64,000 bases of DNA from Mycolicibacterium phlei (GTDB lineage Bacteria; Actinomycetota; Actinomycetes; Mycobacteriales; Mycobacteriaceae): contig NZ_CP014475.1 in the NCBI RefSeq assembly GCF_001583415.1, forward strand, positions 3,844,001 through 3,908,000, written 5' to 3'. Both the position numbers and the translations under genes were made by a program. Positions 8,063-16,503 of this stretch are shown here, in pieces (position 1 is the stretch's first letter; every line of letters begins with the position of its first letter). The notes below the pieces were generated by a model that worked only from the letters and a program-made list of their open reading frames with translations, was not told the DNA's origin and made no database searches.

Positions 8063-8128
8063 CAGTCCTTCTCCGATCTGGGCCGAATCGCCCATTGACC
8101 AGTAAAAACGGCGTCCCGCTTCTCGGCG
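8062..8128 (-). pseudogene. 3' fragment of crotonase gene, cut off by the insertion sequence
   Basis: Reading the minus strand from the target duplication gives the codons AEKRDAVFTGQW followed by AIRPRSEKD and a stop at 8062-8064. Joined to the part at 9476-10209 with one copy of the 3-bp duplication removed, the frame runs on without a break as YAAFAEKRDAVFTGQW, a normal crotonase C-terminus. This piece has no start of its own. Confidence 0.9.
8126..8128. repeat. Target site duplication GCG, left copy
   Basis: GCG directly precedes the left terminal TG of the insertion sequence and matches GCG at 9476-9478. A 3-bp duplication is usual for IS6110-like elements. Confidence 0.8.
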
Positions 8129-8156
8129 TGAAACGCCCTGGAAATCCCGGAGGCTC
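8129..8156 (+). repeat. Left terminal inverted repeat of the insertion sequence
   Basis: 28 bp beginning TGAAACGCCCTGG and ending CCCGGAGGCTC. It matches the right end (9448-9475, reversed) except at positions 5 and 14-16. Confidence 0.88.
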
Positions 8157-8182
8157 CTGACCTTGGAAACGAGGATGCAGGT

Positions 8183-8527
8183 ATGCCGAAGGAACAGTCG
8201 CCCGGGAAGCCGACGACACGTCGATACAGTGCCGAGGAGAAGGCCGCCGCGGTGCGGATGGTCCGCACCTTGCGCGCGGAGCTGGGCACCGAGCAGGGCA
8301 CAGTGCAGCGGGTCGCTCGCCAGCTCGGCTACGGAGTGGAATCGGTGCGCACCTGGGTCCGTCAGGTCGACATCGACGAAGGCCTGGCTCCTGGGGTGAC
8401 GACCTCGGAGTCGAAGAAGGTGAAGGAACTCGAACAGGAGATCCGAGAACTCAAGCGTGCCAACGAGATTCTGAAGCGAGCGGCAAGTTTCTTCGGGGCG
8501 GAGCTCGACCGCCAACACAAGAAATAG
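8183..8527 (+). CDS. IS3 family transposase OrfA
   Basis: A 114-residue DNA-binding subunit. A helix-turn-helix (YSAEEKAAAVRMVRTL to YGVESVRTWVRQV, residues about 14-63) is followed by a heptad-rich leucine zipper (KVKELEQEIRELKRANEIL). It ends FFGAELDRQHKK, very close to the end of IS6110 OrfA. ATG 8183 follows GAGG. The second frame is open through the whole 3' half of this gene in the -1 register, as expected for production of an OrfAB fusion by frameshifting. Confidence 0.93.
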   Translation: MPKEQSPGKPTTRRYSAEEKAAAVRMVRTLRAELGTEQGTVQRVARQLGYGVESVRTWVRQVDIDEGLAPGVTTSESKKVKELEQEIRELKRANEILKRAASFFGAELDRQHKK

Positions 8528-9444
8528 TCGATTTCATCGACGACAATCGCGGGGAGTTCGGGGTCGAGCCCATCTGCACGGTCCTGCGCAGCGCAGGCTT
8601 GCAGGTGGCCCTGAGCACCTACTACGACGCCAAAGCCCGGGTCCCATCGGCGCGGGCCCTGCGCGACGCCGTCCTCGGGCCGGCGTTGTGCCAGCTCTGG
8701 AAAGACAACTACTGCGTCTATGGGGCCCGCAAACTCTGGAAAACGGCTCGTCGCGATGGTCATGACGTCGGTCGCGATCAGGTGGCCCGGCTGATGCGGG
8801 CCGCAGGCATTGAGGGGGTCCGGCGCGGCAAACGGGTGCGGACCACCAAAGCTGACCCAGCCGCGGCGCGGCACCCGGACTTGGTGCACCGCAACTTCGC
8901 CGCGGCTGCCCCGAACCAGCTCTGGGTGACCGACCTGACATTCGTGCCGACCTGGGCCGGGGTGGCCTACGTGTGCTTCATCATTGACGCACACTCGCGG
9001 ATGATCGTGGGGTGGCGGGTGGCTTCGCACATGCGGACCTCGATGGTTCTCGACGCGTTGGAGATGGCACGTTGGCCACGCGGAACTACATTGCAGGACT
9101 TGATATGTCACTCAGATGCCGGGTCGCAATTCACGTCCATTCGCTACGGCGAGCGGCTCGCTGAGATCGGCGCAGTCCCGTCAATTGGGACCGTTGGAGA
9201 TAGTTTCGATAACGCTCTCGCGGAGACAGTCAACGGTTACTACAAAGCCGAGCTGATCTACGGGCCGGCTCGAAGCGGACCGTGGAAGACCGTCGAGGAC
9301 GTAGAACTCGCCACCCTCAGTTGGGTCCACTGGCACAACACCAGCCGCCTGCACAGCTACCTCGGCGACATCCCACCCACGGAGTTCGAAGCCGCGTTCT
9401 ACGATGCATACCGGACCGACCAACCCTTGATCGGAATCCAATAG
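8527..9444 (+). CDS. IS3 family transposase OrfB (made as OrfAB by -1 frameshift)
   Basis: An integrase-core transposase of about 305 residues. The DDE catalytic triad is visible: Asp in LWVTDLTFVPTWAG, Asp in ICHSDAGSQFTS and Glu in FDNALAETVNGYYK. The N-terminal HTH_21-type segment includes VYGARKLWKTARRDG. No ordinary start codon with a ribosome site is seen. A TTG at 8599 could start a shorter product, but conserved sequence (VDFIDDNRGEFGVEPI) begins near 8527, so frameshifting from OrfA is the likely route. I could not identify the slippery site with confidence. Confidence 0.9.
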   Translation, partial: VDFIDDNRGEFGVEPICTVLRSAGLQVALSTYYDAKARVPSARALRDAVLGPALCQLWKDNYCVYGARKLWKTARRDGHDVGRDQVARLMRAAGIEGVRRGKRVRTTKADPAAARHPDLVHRNFAAAAPNQLWVTDLTFVPTWAGVAYVCFIIDAHSRMIVGWRVASHMRTSMVLDALEMARWPRGTTLQDLICHSDAGSQFTSIRYGERLAEIGAVPSIGTVGDSFDNALAETVNGYYKAELIYGPARSGPWKTVEDVELATLSWVHWHNTSRLHSYLGDIPPTEFEAAFYDAYRTDQPLIGIQ

Positions 9445-9447
9445 CCC

Positions 9448-9475
9448 GAGCCTCCGGGAAACCCAGGGCGCTTCA
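9448..9475 (-). repeat. Right terminal inverted repeat of the insertion sequence
   Basis: Read on the minus strand it begins TGAAGCGCCCTGG and ends CCCGGAGGCTC, matching the left end at 24 of 28 positions. The GCG target duplication (9476-9478) follows directly. Confidence 0.88.
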
Positions 9476-10209
9476 GCGAACGCTGCATACGCCTCGGTCG
9501 AGTCCGTGGTGGCGAAGTTACCCGGTTGGGCTCGCGCCTCGTTGGCCAAGGCCTCGCGCAGCGTCGAGTTGGCGCCGTCGTTGAGCAGCGCCTTACTCTG
9601 CGCCAGCGCCACCGGCGGTCCGGCGGCCAGCCGGCCCGCCAGCTCGTCGACGAACCCGTCGATCTCGTCGGCGTTCTTGACCCAGGTGACCAGGCCCAGC
9701 TGGTGCGCCTCGGCGGCGTCGATCATGTCGGCCAATAGCACCAGCCGCTTGGCCTGCTGCAGACCGACCAGTTTGGGAAGCAGCCAGGAACCGCCGAGGT
9801 CCACCGACAGCCCGCGCTTGGCGAAGATCTGGCAAAACCTCGACTCCGGTGTGGCGACCACGAGGTCACAGCCCAGCGCCAGGTTCCAGCCGGCGCCGAC
9901 GGCGACGCCGGTCACCTTGGCGATGGTCGGCACCGCGAGCTCGTGCAGGGCGAGCGCGACGTCGGTGAGCCGGCGCAGCTTGTGCCGCGGGTGGATGTCC
10001 TCCGGGGTGCCGATGTCGGCGCCCGAGCAGAACGCCCCGCCCGCGCCGGTGAGCACCAGTGCGCGCACCTCGGTGTCGCGGGCGGTGGCGCGCAGCGCGT
10101 CGGCGAGTTCCTCCCACAGCTGGGCGTTGATCGCGTTCTTACGCTCCGGCCGGTTCAGGGTCAGCGTGCGCACCCCGTCCCGGTCCTCGCAGAGCAGGAC
10201 GTCGCTCAC
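9476..10209 (-). pseudogene. Enoyl-CoA hydratase/isomerase (crotonase), interrupted near its 3' end
   Basis: The N-terminal 244 codons of a 265-residue crotonase remain: TLNRPERKNAINAQ, the oxyanion-hole segment GGAFCSGADIGTPED, AKVTGVAVGAGWNLALGCDL and a GLSVDLGGSWLLPKLVG block. The insertion sequence removes only the last 21 residues. The open frame continues into the element to 9181, so a 342-residue hybrid with about 97 foreign residues could be made, and the catalytic core is intact. ATG 10209 overlaps the upstream CaiB stop as ATGA. Whether the hybrid folds and works is unknown; the C-terminal helix normally contributes to oligomer packing. Confidence 0.9.
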
Positions 10210-11435
10210 GACACCTCCGGTCCGATCACTCCGTCGGCCCGTAGCCGCGCGATATCGTCTGCGGCCAAACCCAGTTCGGCCAGCACCTTGTCGGTGTGCT
10301 CACCGAGCGCCGGGATCGGCCCCATGGGTTGTTCGAAGCCGCTGATCACCGGCGGCGGCCGCAGCGCCTGGATGTCTCCCTTCGGGGTGGCGACGGTGCG
10401 CCACCGGTCGCGGGCGGTCAGGTGCGGGTGCGCGACGACCTCGCTGGGCACGTTGTAGCGGGAGTTGCCGATCCCGGCCTCGTCGGCGATCCGCTGGATG
10501 TCGACGAGATCGTGTTGGGCACACCAGGATCCGATCGCCTCGTCGAGGATCTCGCGGTGCGCGCACCGGTCGGGGTTGGTGGCGAAGCGGGGGTCGTCGG
10601 CCAGATCGGGGCGGTTGATGATCTCGCGCGCGACCCGCTGCCACTCCCGGTCGTTGGTGGTGCCGAGCACCACGGTCTGCCCGTCGCGCGTCTTGTAGGC
10701 CCCGTACGGCGCGACCGCGGGTGAGCTCACACCCAGCGGTTGCTGGTCGATGCCCGAATGCTGGGTGTAGGTCAGCTGATAGCCCATCACGTCGGTCATG
10801 ACGTCGAACAGGCTCAACTCCACCGACGGCGCGGGCCCGTCGGGGGCGTTACCGCGGGCGCGGCCGAGCAGCAGCGCGACGATCGACATCGCCGCGTACA
10901 GCCCGGTGGTGAAATCGGCTACCGGCGGCCCGGGTTTGGCGGGCATTCCGGGATAGCCGGTGACCGCGCACGATCCGGCCTCGGCCTGGACCAGAAGGTC
11001 GTATGCGCGTTTGTGTGAGATCGGCCCGCCCGGCCCGTAGCCGTCGATCTCGACCGGGAGGACGTTCGGGTGACGCTCGGCGAGGTCGGCGGGTGCCAGG
11101 CCCAGCCGGGCCGTCGCACCGGGTGCCAGGTTGGAGACGAACGCGTCCGCGCGGTCGAGCAACCGGTGCAGCAGCTCGATCCCCTCCGGGGACTTGGTGT
11201 TCAGCGTCACCGACTCCTTGCCCCGGTTGCACCACACGAAGTGCGCCGCAAGCCCTCCCGGACCGTTGACGACGTCGTCGTAGTCGCGGGCGAAGTCGCC
11301 GCCCTTGGGGTTCTCCACCTTGATCACCCGGGCGCCGAAGTCCGCGAGCACCCGGGTGCACATCGGGGCGGACACCGCCTGCTCCATCGCGACGACGGTG
11401 ATCCCCGCCAGCGGGGCCTGCCCGCTCATGCCCAT
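10206..11435 (-). CDS. CaiB/BaiF family III CoA-transferase
   Basis: A 409-residue enzyme that moves CoA between carboxylic acids. The N-terminal Rossmann-like core has VLADFGARVIKVENPKGGD, and the catalytic aspartate is present in KRAYDLLVQAEAG (Asp near 146). VELSLFDVMTDVMGYQ and the C-terminal domain follow. GGAGGAG precedes the ATG at 11433-11435; a second ATG at 11429 is possible. It is coupled to the crotonase by an ATGA overlap and lies 10 bases after an acyl-CoA dehydrogenase, so it belongs to the same beta-oxidation operon. Alpha-methylacyl-CoA racemase activity is an alternative seen in this fold. Confidence 0.9.
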   Translation of the reverse strand: MGMSGQAPLAGITVVAMEQAVSAPMCTRVLADFGARVIKVENPKGGDFARDYDDVVNGPGGLAAHFVWCNRGKESVTLNTKSPEGIELLHRLLDRADAFVSNLAPGATARLGLAPADLAERHPNVLPVEIDGYGPGGPISHKRAYDLLVQAEAGSCAVTGYPGMPAKPGPPVADFTTGLYAAMSIVALLLGRARGNAPDGPAPSVELSLFDVMTDVMGYQLTYTQHSGIDQQPLGVSSPAVAPYGAYKTRDGQTVVLGTTNDREWQRVAREIINRPDLADDPRFATNPDRCAHREILDEAIGSWCAQHDLVDIQRIADEAGIGNSRYNVPSEVVAHPHLTARDRWRTVATPKGDIQALRPPPVISGFEQPMGPIPALGEHTDKVLAELGLAADDIARLRADGVIGPEVS

Positions 11436-11445
11436 CGCTCCTCCG

Positions 11446-12624
11446 TCAGTAGCTGCGCGGCAGGCCGAGGACGTGCTCGCCGAGGAAGTTGAGGATCATC
11501 TCCTGGCTCACCGGCGCGATCTTCATCAGCCTCGACTCCCGGAAGTACCGGGACACGTGGTACTCCTCGGAGTAGCCCATTCCGCCGTGCAGCTGCAGCG
11601 CCCGGTCGGCCGCGCCGAAGCCGGCGTCGGCGCACAGGTACTTGGCCGTATTCGCCTCGCGCCCACAGGGTTTGCCGTTGTCGTAGAGCCAGGTCGCCTT
11701 GCGCAGCACCAGTTCGGCGGCGTCCAGGCGAGCCAGCGAGTCGGCCAGCGGGAACTGCAGGCCCTGGTTCATGCCGATGGGGCGGTTGAAGACGTGGCGC
11801 TCGTTGCCGTACTTGACGGCCTTCTCCAGCGCGACGCGCCCGATGCCCAGCGCCTCGGCGGCGATCAGCATCCGCTCCGGGTTGAGCCCGTCGAGGATGT
11901 ACTTGAAGCCCTGGCCCTCCTCGCCGACGCGGTGCTCGACGGGGACCATCAGGTCGTCGATGAACACCTCGTTGGAACTGACCGCGTTGCGGCCCATCTT
12001 GCGGATCGGGCGGATGTCGACGTGGTCGCGGTCGAGGTCGGTGAGAAACAGCGTCATGCCGTCGGTCTTCTTCTTGACCTCGTCATAGGGCGTGGTCCTG
12101 GTCAGCAGCAGGATCTTCTCGGACTCCAGCGCCTTGGAGATCCACACCTTGCGACCGTTGACGCGGTACTTGTCGCCCTCCCGCTTGGCGAACGTCGTGA
12201 TGCGCGAGGTGTCCAGTCCCGCAGTCGGTTCGGTGACGCCGAAGCAGACGTGCAGGTCGCCGTTGACGATGCGGGGCAGCGTCTCCCTCTTGAGCTCCTC
12301 GGAGCCGTGCTTGACGACGGGCTGCATACCGAAGATCGACAGGTGAATCGCGCTGGCGCCGTTCATCGCCGCACCCGAGCGGGCGACCTCCTCGAGCAGC
12401 AGCGTGGCCTCGGTGATGCCCAGTCCGTGGCCGCCGTACTCCTCGGGGATGGTCATGCCGAGCCAGCCACCCTTGGCGATCGCGTCGTAGAACTCCTGCG
12501 GGAACTCGTGGTTCTGGTCCTTCTCCATCCAGTAGTGGTCGTCGAACCTGCTGCACAGTTCGGCCACCGACTTGCGGATCAGTTCCTGGTCCTCGGTCAG
12601 TTCGAAGCTCATCCCGCCGGCCAC
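11446..12624 (-). CDS. Acyl-CoA dehydrogenase
   Basis: A 392-residue FAD flavoprotein. Recognisable parts are LGMTIPEEYGGHGLGI, CFGVTEPTAGLDTSRITTFA, VNGRKVWISKA, DGLNPERMLIAAEALGIG (Glu as likely base, long-chain/isovaleryl position) and LQLHGGMGYSEEYHVSRY, ending APVSQEMILNFLGEHVLGLP. A GTG start at 12624 is supported by GGAG six bases upstream. It is the first beta-oxidation gene of the operon after the amidohydrolase; a strong hairpin at 12655-12698 separates the two. Confidence 0.92.
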   Translation of the reverse strand: MAGGMSFELTEDQELIRKSVAELCSRFDDHYWMEKDQNHEFPQEFYDAIAKGGWLGMTIPEEYGGHGLGITEATLLLEEVARSGAAMNGASAIHLSIFGMQPVVKHGSEELKRETLPRIVNGDLHVCFGVTEPTAGLDTSRITTFAKREGDKYRVNGRKVWISKALESEKILLLTRTTPYDEVKKKTDGMTLFLTDLDRDHVDIRPIRKMGRNAVSSNEVFIDDLMVPVEHRVGEEGQGFKYILDGLNPERMLIAAEALGIGRVALEKAVKYGNERHVFNRPIGMNQGLQFPLADSLARLDAAELVLRKATWLYDNGKPCGREANTAKYLCADAGFGAADRALQLHGGMGYSEEYHVSRYFRESRLMKIAPVSQEMILNFLGEHVLGLPRSY

Positions 12625-12654
12625 GGTGTTCTCCTATCGTCGTCACCCACAGAA

Positions 12655-12698
12655 CAGTGCGCCGGTGCGTAAACGGCTTATCCCGCACCGGCGCACTG
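12655..12698. terminator. Perfect 15-bp stem hairpin downstream of the amidohydrolase
   Basis: CAGTGCGCCGGTGCG (12655-12669) is the exact reverse complement of 12684-12698, with a 14-base loop. It sits between the stop of the minus-strand amidohydrolase (12735) and the start of the acyl-CoA dehydrogenase (12624). This placement fits an attenuating or terminating structure. There is no T-run. Confidence 0.6.
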
Positions 12699-12734
12699 CG
12701 TGATCCCGGCCGACTGCCGAAATCACCTAACGTC

Positions 12735-14030
12735 TCACTCCTGGTTTCCGGTGATCTGCTTGGCGGTCGTCGCGAACTCCGCGACCGACGTGCCGATCTT
12801 CTCCTTCTTCGAGAGCGCCTTGATCGAGACATCGTGGCCCTCGGCGGCCTTGCGCAGCGCGCCGACGGTGGCCTGCTCCTTCGGGATGTGCTTGAACGGA
12901 TCCCAGTGGTACCACTTCATCGCGTTCTCGTAGGTCATCTTGTTGATCTCGTCGTCGGGCACGTTGTTGGCCGTCAGCACCTCGTGCAGCTGCTCGGGCG
13001 CACCGGGCCACATCGAGTCCGAGTGCGGGTAGTCAGCCTCCCAGCAGATGTTGTCGACGCCGATCTTGTCGCGCACCGCCACACCGATCGGGTCGGCGAT
13101 GAAGCAGGTCAGGAAGTGCTCCTTGAACACCTCCGACGGCAGCTTGCCCTTGAAGTCCTGGCCGGTCCACGTCGAGTGCATCTCGTAGGTGCGGTCGATG
13201 CGCTCCAGGAAGTACGGGATCCACCCGGTGCCACCCTCGGACAGCGCGATCTTGAGCGTCGGGTACTCCTTGATCGGCCGCGACCACAGCAGGTCCGCGG
13301 CGGCCTGCACGATGTTCATCGGCTGCAGGGTGATCATCACGTCCATCGGGGCGTCGGGCGCGGTGATCGCCAGCCGGCCCGAGGATCCGATGTGGACGTT
13401 GAGCACGGTCTCGGTGTCGACCAGCGCGTCCCACATCGGCTTCCAGTGGTCGAAGTCGTGGAAGCTGGGATAGCCCATCGCCGAGGGGTTCTCGGTGAAC
13501 GTCAGCGAGTGCACACCGCGCTCGGCGTTACGGCGGATCTCCTTGGCGCACTCCACCGGATCCCAGATCACCGGCAGCGTCATCGGGATGAACCGGGCCG
13601 GATAGGCGCCGCACCACTCCTCGACGTGCCAGTCGTTGTAGGCCTTCACCAGGGCCAGCGAGAACTCCGGGTCCTCGGTCGCGAACAGGCGGCCGGCGAA
13701 GCCCGGGAACGACGGGAAGCACATCGAGCCGAGGATGCCGCCGGCGTTCATGTCCTTGACCCGCTCGTCGACCTGCCAGCAGCCGGGCCGGATCTCGTCG
13801 AGGCCCTGGGGTTCGAGGCCGTACTCCTCCTTGGGCCTGCCGGCCACGGCGTTGAGCGCCACGTTCGGGATCACCACGTCGCGGAACTGCCAGGTGTCGG
13901 ACCCGTCGGGGTTGTGCACCAGCCGCGGCGCCTCGTCCAGATACTTCTTCGGCAGGTGATTCTTGAACATGTCGGGCGGCTCGACGATGTGGTCATCGAC
14001 GCTGATCAGGATCATGTCGTCTTTGTTCAT
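12735..14030 (-). CDS. Amidohydrolase family protein (ACMSD-like TIM barrel)
   Basis: A 431-residue metal-dependent hydrolase or decarboxylase. The first metal motif is VDDHIVEPPDMF (DxH). LNVHIGSSG, IALSEGGTGWIPYFLERID and WEADYPHSDSMWP (the distal Asp region) follow. These segments match the amidohydrolase-2 family, which includes decarboxylases of aromatic acids. I prefer the ATG at 14028-14030 because GGAAGGAA is spaced 7 bases from it; the ATG two codons earlier is too close. It is divergent from the Rieske operon across a region carrying a GAGAA-N5-TTCTC palindrome. A relative occurs at 37783-38952. Confidence 0.87.
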   Translation of the reverse strand: MNKDDMILISVDDHIVEPPDMFKNHLPKKYLDEAPRLVHNPDGSDTWQFRDVVIPNVALNAVAGRPKEEYGLEPQGLDEIRPGCWQVDERVKDMNAGGILGSMCFPSFPGFAGRLFATEDPEFSLALVKAYNDWHVEEWCGAYPARFIPMTLPVIWDPVECAKEIRRNAERGVHSLTFTENPSAMGYPSFHDFDHWKPMWDALVDTETVLNVHIGSSGRLAITAPDAPMDVMITLQPMNIVQAAADLLWSRPIKEYPTLKIALSEGGTGWIPYFLERIDRTYEMHSTWTGQDFKGKLPSEVFKEHFLTCFIADPIGVAVRDKIGVDNICWEADYPHSDSMWPGAPEQLHEVLTANNVPDDEINKMTYENAMKWYHWDPFKHIPKEQATVGALRKAAEGHDVSIKALSKKEKIGTSVAEFATTAKQITGNQE

Positions 14031-14244
14031 GCCCATTCCTTCCGTCGCGGTGCCCCGAGGCTATCCACCACAGCAGTTCTCTAGCTGAGGAAACTAGCTT
14101 CTCACGTTACGAGAATCAACGTCCGAAAGCCACCCTCAGGCCATCTGTCTGCGGATTTGCCCGGCGTTCCCGCATGAAAACAGCCGTTCTCACGCTCTCG
14201 GGATTGACCATCCGGAGGAAAGATGGAAATCTATTGGCGAAATA

Positions 14245-14261
14245 TGAGAACCTGATTCTCA
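14245..14261. promoter_or_regulatory. GAGAA-N5-TTCTC operator (site 1) upstream of the Rieske operon
   Basis: TGAGAACCTGATTCTCA is a palindrome that ends 29 bases before the GTG of the first gene of the plus-strand operon. It is one of eight exact GAGAA-N5-TTCTC matches in intergenic DNA of this window. A related element in reverse order (TTCTC-N7-GAGAA, 14099-14115) lies nearer the divergent amidohydrolase. Confidence 0.7.
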
Positions 14262-14290
14262 TCGCGGAGAGCAGACAGGAAGGAGCCGTC

Positions 14291-14830
14291 GTGCGTGTGC
14301 CCCCGCTGCCGGCGGACGAGTGGGACGAGGAGGTCTACGACGCGCTGTCGAGCATGTCCCCCGAGCGGCGCAACCCGCAGGACGCGGGCAACCTGCTGGC
14401 CACGCTGGTCCGGCACCCGAAGCTGACCCGCGCGTTCCTGCGGTTCAACTTCCACCTGTTGTACGGCTCGACGCTGCCAGCCCGGTTGCGCGAACTGGCG
14501 GTGCTGCGCGTCGCACACCTGGCCGGCTGCGAGTACGAGTGGCGTCATCACGTTCCGATGGGCCGCGAGGTCGGGCTCACCGACGACGCGATCGAGGCCC
14601 TGCAGCGCGGTGAGGCCGCCGACGACCTGGACCGCGCCGTGCTGCGCGCGGTCGACGAACTGCGCACCTCGTCCACCGTCTCGGATGCGACGTGGGCGGC
14701 GCTGTCCGAACACCTCGAGGAACGTCAGCTGATGGACCTCGTCTTCACGATCGGCTGCTATGGCGCACTCGCCATGGCCATCAACGCTTTCGGTGTAGAA
14801 CCCGACGCCGAAAACCACGCAGAGAGGTAA
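14291..14830 (+). CDS. Carboxymuconolactone decarboxylase family protein
   Basis: A 179-residue all-helical protein of the CMD/AhpD-like fold. The characteristic segment ELAVLRVAHLAGCEYEWRHH (residues about 72-92) carries the conserved Cys and His but no CxxC, so it is closer to the decarboxylase/carboxymuconolactone branch than to AhpD thiol reductases. GTG 14291 follows AGGAAGGAG at ideal spacing; the upstream in-frame ATG at 14174 would run through the operator. It is the first gene of the Rieske oxygenase operon and 5 bases from the next gene. The exact reaction is unknown. Confidence 0.85.
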   Translation: MRVPPLPADEWDEEVYDALSSMSPERRNPQDAGNLLATLVRHPKLTRAFLRFNFHLLYGSTLPARLRELAVLRVAHLAGCEYEWRHHVPMGREVGLTDDAIEALQRGEAADDLDRAVLRAVDELRTSSTVSDATWAALSEHLEERQLMDLVFTIGCYGALAMAINAFGVEPDAENHAER

Positions 14831-14835
14831 GTACC

Positions 14836-16179
14836 GTGGCATTTTTCCCGAAACCCGCTGAGGGGAGCTGGACCGAGCACTGGCCTGAACTCGGTACCGC
14901 CCCGGTCGATTACACCGACTCGATCGATCCCGAACAGTGGAAGCTCGAGCAGCAGGCGATCTTCCGCAAGTGCTGGCTCAACGTGGGACGCGTGGAGCGG
15001 CTGCCGAAGAAGGGCAGCTACTTCACCAAGGAGATGCCGTCGGCGGGCAAGGGTGTCTCGGTCATCATCGTCCGCGACACCGACGACGAGATCCGGGCGT
15101 TCTACAACATGTGCCGCCACCGCGGAAACAAGCTGGTGTGGAACGACTATCCCGGGAACGAGGTCTCGGGCACCTGCCGGCAGTTCACCTGCAAGTACCA
15201 CGCGTGGCGTTACAGCCTCAAGGGCGATCTGACCTTCGTCCAGCAGGAGGACGAGTTCTTCGACCTCGACAAGAAGGACTACGGCCTGGTGCCGGTGCGC
15301 TGCGAGGTGTGGGAAGGGTTCATCTTCATCAACTTCGACAACGACGCCGAGCCGCTGACCGACTATCTCGGTGACTTCGCCAAGGGCCTCGAGGGTTATC
15401 CGTTCCACGAGATGACCGAGACGTATTCCTATCGCGCCGAGATCAATTCGAACTGGAAGCTGTTCATCGACGCGTTCGTCGAGTTCTACCACGCGCCGGT
15501 GCTGCACCAGAAGCAGGCCGTCAAGGAGGAGGCCGAGAAGCTGGCCAAGTTCGGCTACGAGGCGCTGCACTACGACATCAAGGGCCAGCACTCGATGATC
15601 TCGTCCTGGGGCGGCATGAGCCCGCCGAAGGACCTGAACATGGTCAAGCCGATCGAGCGGGTGCTGCACAGCGGTCTGTTCGGCCCGTGGGACCGGCCCA
15701 AGATCAAGGGCATCATGCCCGACGAGCTGCCGCCGGCGATCAACCCGTCCCGTCACCACGCGTGGGGCCAGGACAGCTTCGAGTTCTTCCCGAACTTCAC
15801 GCTGCTGATCTGGGCGCCGGGCTGGTACCTGACCTACCACTACTGGCCCACCGACGTGAACAAGCACATCTTCGAGTGCACGCTGTACTTCGTGCCGGCC
15901 ACCAACACCCGGGAGCGGCTCGCGCACGAGCTCGCGGCGGTGACGTTCAAGGAGTACGCGTTCCAGGACGCCAACACCCTGGAGGCCACCCAGACGCAGA
16001 TCGAGACCGGTGTGGTCAAGGAGTTCCCGCTGTGCGACCAGGAGATCCTGCTGCGTCACCTGCACAAGACGGCGTGGGACTACGTCAACCGGTACAAGAA
16101 GGAGAAGGGACTCGACGGCGCCGCCACCAACGGACAGGCCGCCTCGACCACGACCCAGAAGGATGCGATCAATGCCTAA
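14836..16179 (+). CDS. Aromatic ring-hydroxylating (Rieske) dioxygenase alpha subunit
   Basis: A 447-residue oxygenase component. The Rieske [2Fe-2S] ligands are Cys93-x-His95 (NMCRHRGNK) and Cys119-x2-His122 (FTCKYHAW), with an unusually long spacer. The mononuclear iron site shows Asp212, Glu216, His219 and His224 in IDAFVEFYHAPVLH. The product would be a hydroxylated or dihydroxylated ring compound; electrons must come from a reductase or ferredoxin elsewhere (a plant-type ferredoxin is at 60153-60461). GTG 14836 follows GAGAGG. No beta subunit follows; the small overlapping gene downstream may be a partner. The substrate is not inferable. Confidence 0.93.
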   Translation: MAFFPKPAEGSWTEHWPELGTAPVDYTDSIDPEQWKLEQQAIFRKCWLNVGRVERLPKKGSYFTKEMPSAGKGVSVIIVRDTDDEIRAFYNMCRHRGNKLVWNDYPGNEVSGTCRQFTCKYHAWRYSLKGDLTFVQQEDEFFDLDKKDYGLVPVRCEVWEGFIFINFDNDAEPLTDYLGDFAKGLEGYPFHEMTETYSYRAEINSNWKLFIDAFVEFYHAPVLHQKQAVKEEAEKLAKFGYEALHYDIKGQHSMISSWGGMSPPKDLNMVKPIERVLHSGLFGPWDRPKIKGIMPDELPPAINPSRHHAWGQDSFEFFPNFTLLIWAPGWYLTYHYWPTDVNKHIFECTLYFVPATNTRERLAHELAAVTFKEYAFQDANTLEATQTQIETGVVKEFPLCDQEILLRHLHKTAWDYVNRYKKEKGLDGAATNGQAASTTTQKDAINA

Positions 16180-16501
16180 GCTGCCACCCGAATTCGCCGA
16201 TCTGGAGCGGTTCTCCGACTGGTGCCTGCCCACCGAGGCGGAGCGCTACGAGAAGCGGCTCAACTCGACGATGGAGGAGATGCAGGAGTTCTACGACGCC
16301 GCGTTCCCCCGTCTCGAGGCGGTGATGGAGTACTGCGACTCCCGGTTCCCGCTCGACGGGATGCCCGAGGACGCAAAGGCTCTCATCCACATGATGCAGT
16401 CGCTGGTGAACGTGTCGTTCCCGATCGAGGTGTGGAAGCAGCCGCGTGTCATCGACAGCGGCGCGGCCTACATCGAGTGCGTCAGTGAGCCGGTGGTCTA
16501 G
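16172..16501 (+). CDS. Small Rieske-associated hypothetical protein, 109 aa
   Basis: The protein begins MPKLPPEFADLERFSDWCLP and is acidic and helical, with no signal peptide. It overlaps the oxygenase alpha gene by 8 bases and is followed 2 bases later by the next gene, so it is co-translated. I do not recognise a family with known function. Position suggests an accessory subunit of the oxygenase, but it lacks the SnoaL-like pattern of classical beta subunits. Confidence 0.75.
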   Translation: MPKLPPEFADLERFSDWCLPTEAERYEKRLNSTMEEMQEFYDAAFPRLEAVMEYCDSRFPLDGMPEDAKALIHMMQSLVNVSFPIEVWKQPRVIDSGAAYIECVSEPVV

Positions 16502-16503
16502 GG

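Larger units (their letters stand above)
8129..9475 (+). mobile_element. IS3 family insertion sequence, IS6110-like, complete (1,347 bp)
   Basis: The element starts TGAAACGCCC and ends GGGCGCTTCA. It has 28-bp terminal inverted repeats (24 of 28 matching) whose layout resembles the IS6110 ends as I know them, a 3-bp target duplication (GCG), two overlapping frames with a -1 relation, and an intact DDE transposase. Length, repeat size and duplication size all fit the IS6110/IS51-type group of IS3. It sits inside a crotonase gene in the orientation opposite to that gene. No damage was seen in either frame, so it may still be mobile. Confidence 0.95.

Noticed and set aside
8362..9111. Minus-strand open frame through the transposase
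   Set aside because: Antisense of OrfB; the transposase frames have clear catalytic motifs.
14099..14115. TTCTC-N7-GAGAA near the amidohydrolase start as a further operator of the GAGAA regulon
   Set aside because: The half-sites are in reverse order and the spacing differs from the eight consistent sites, so it is not counted.
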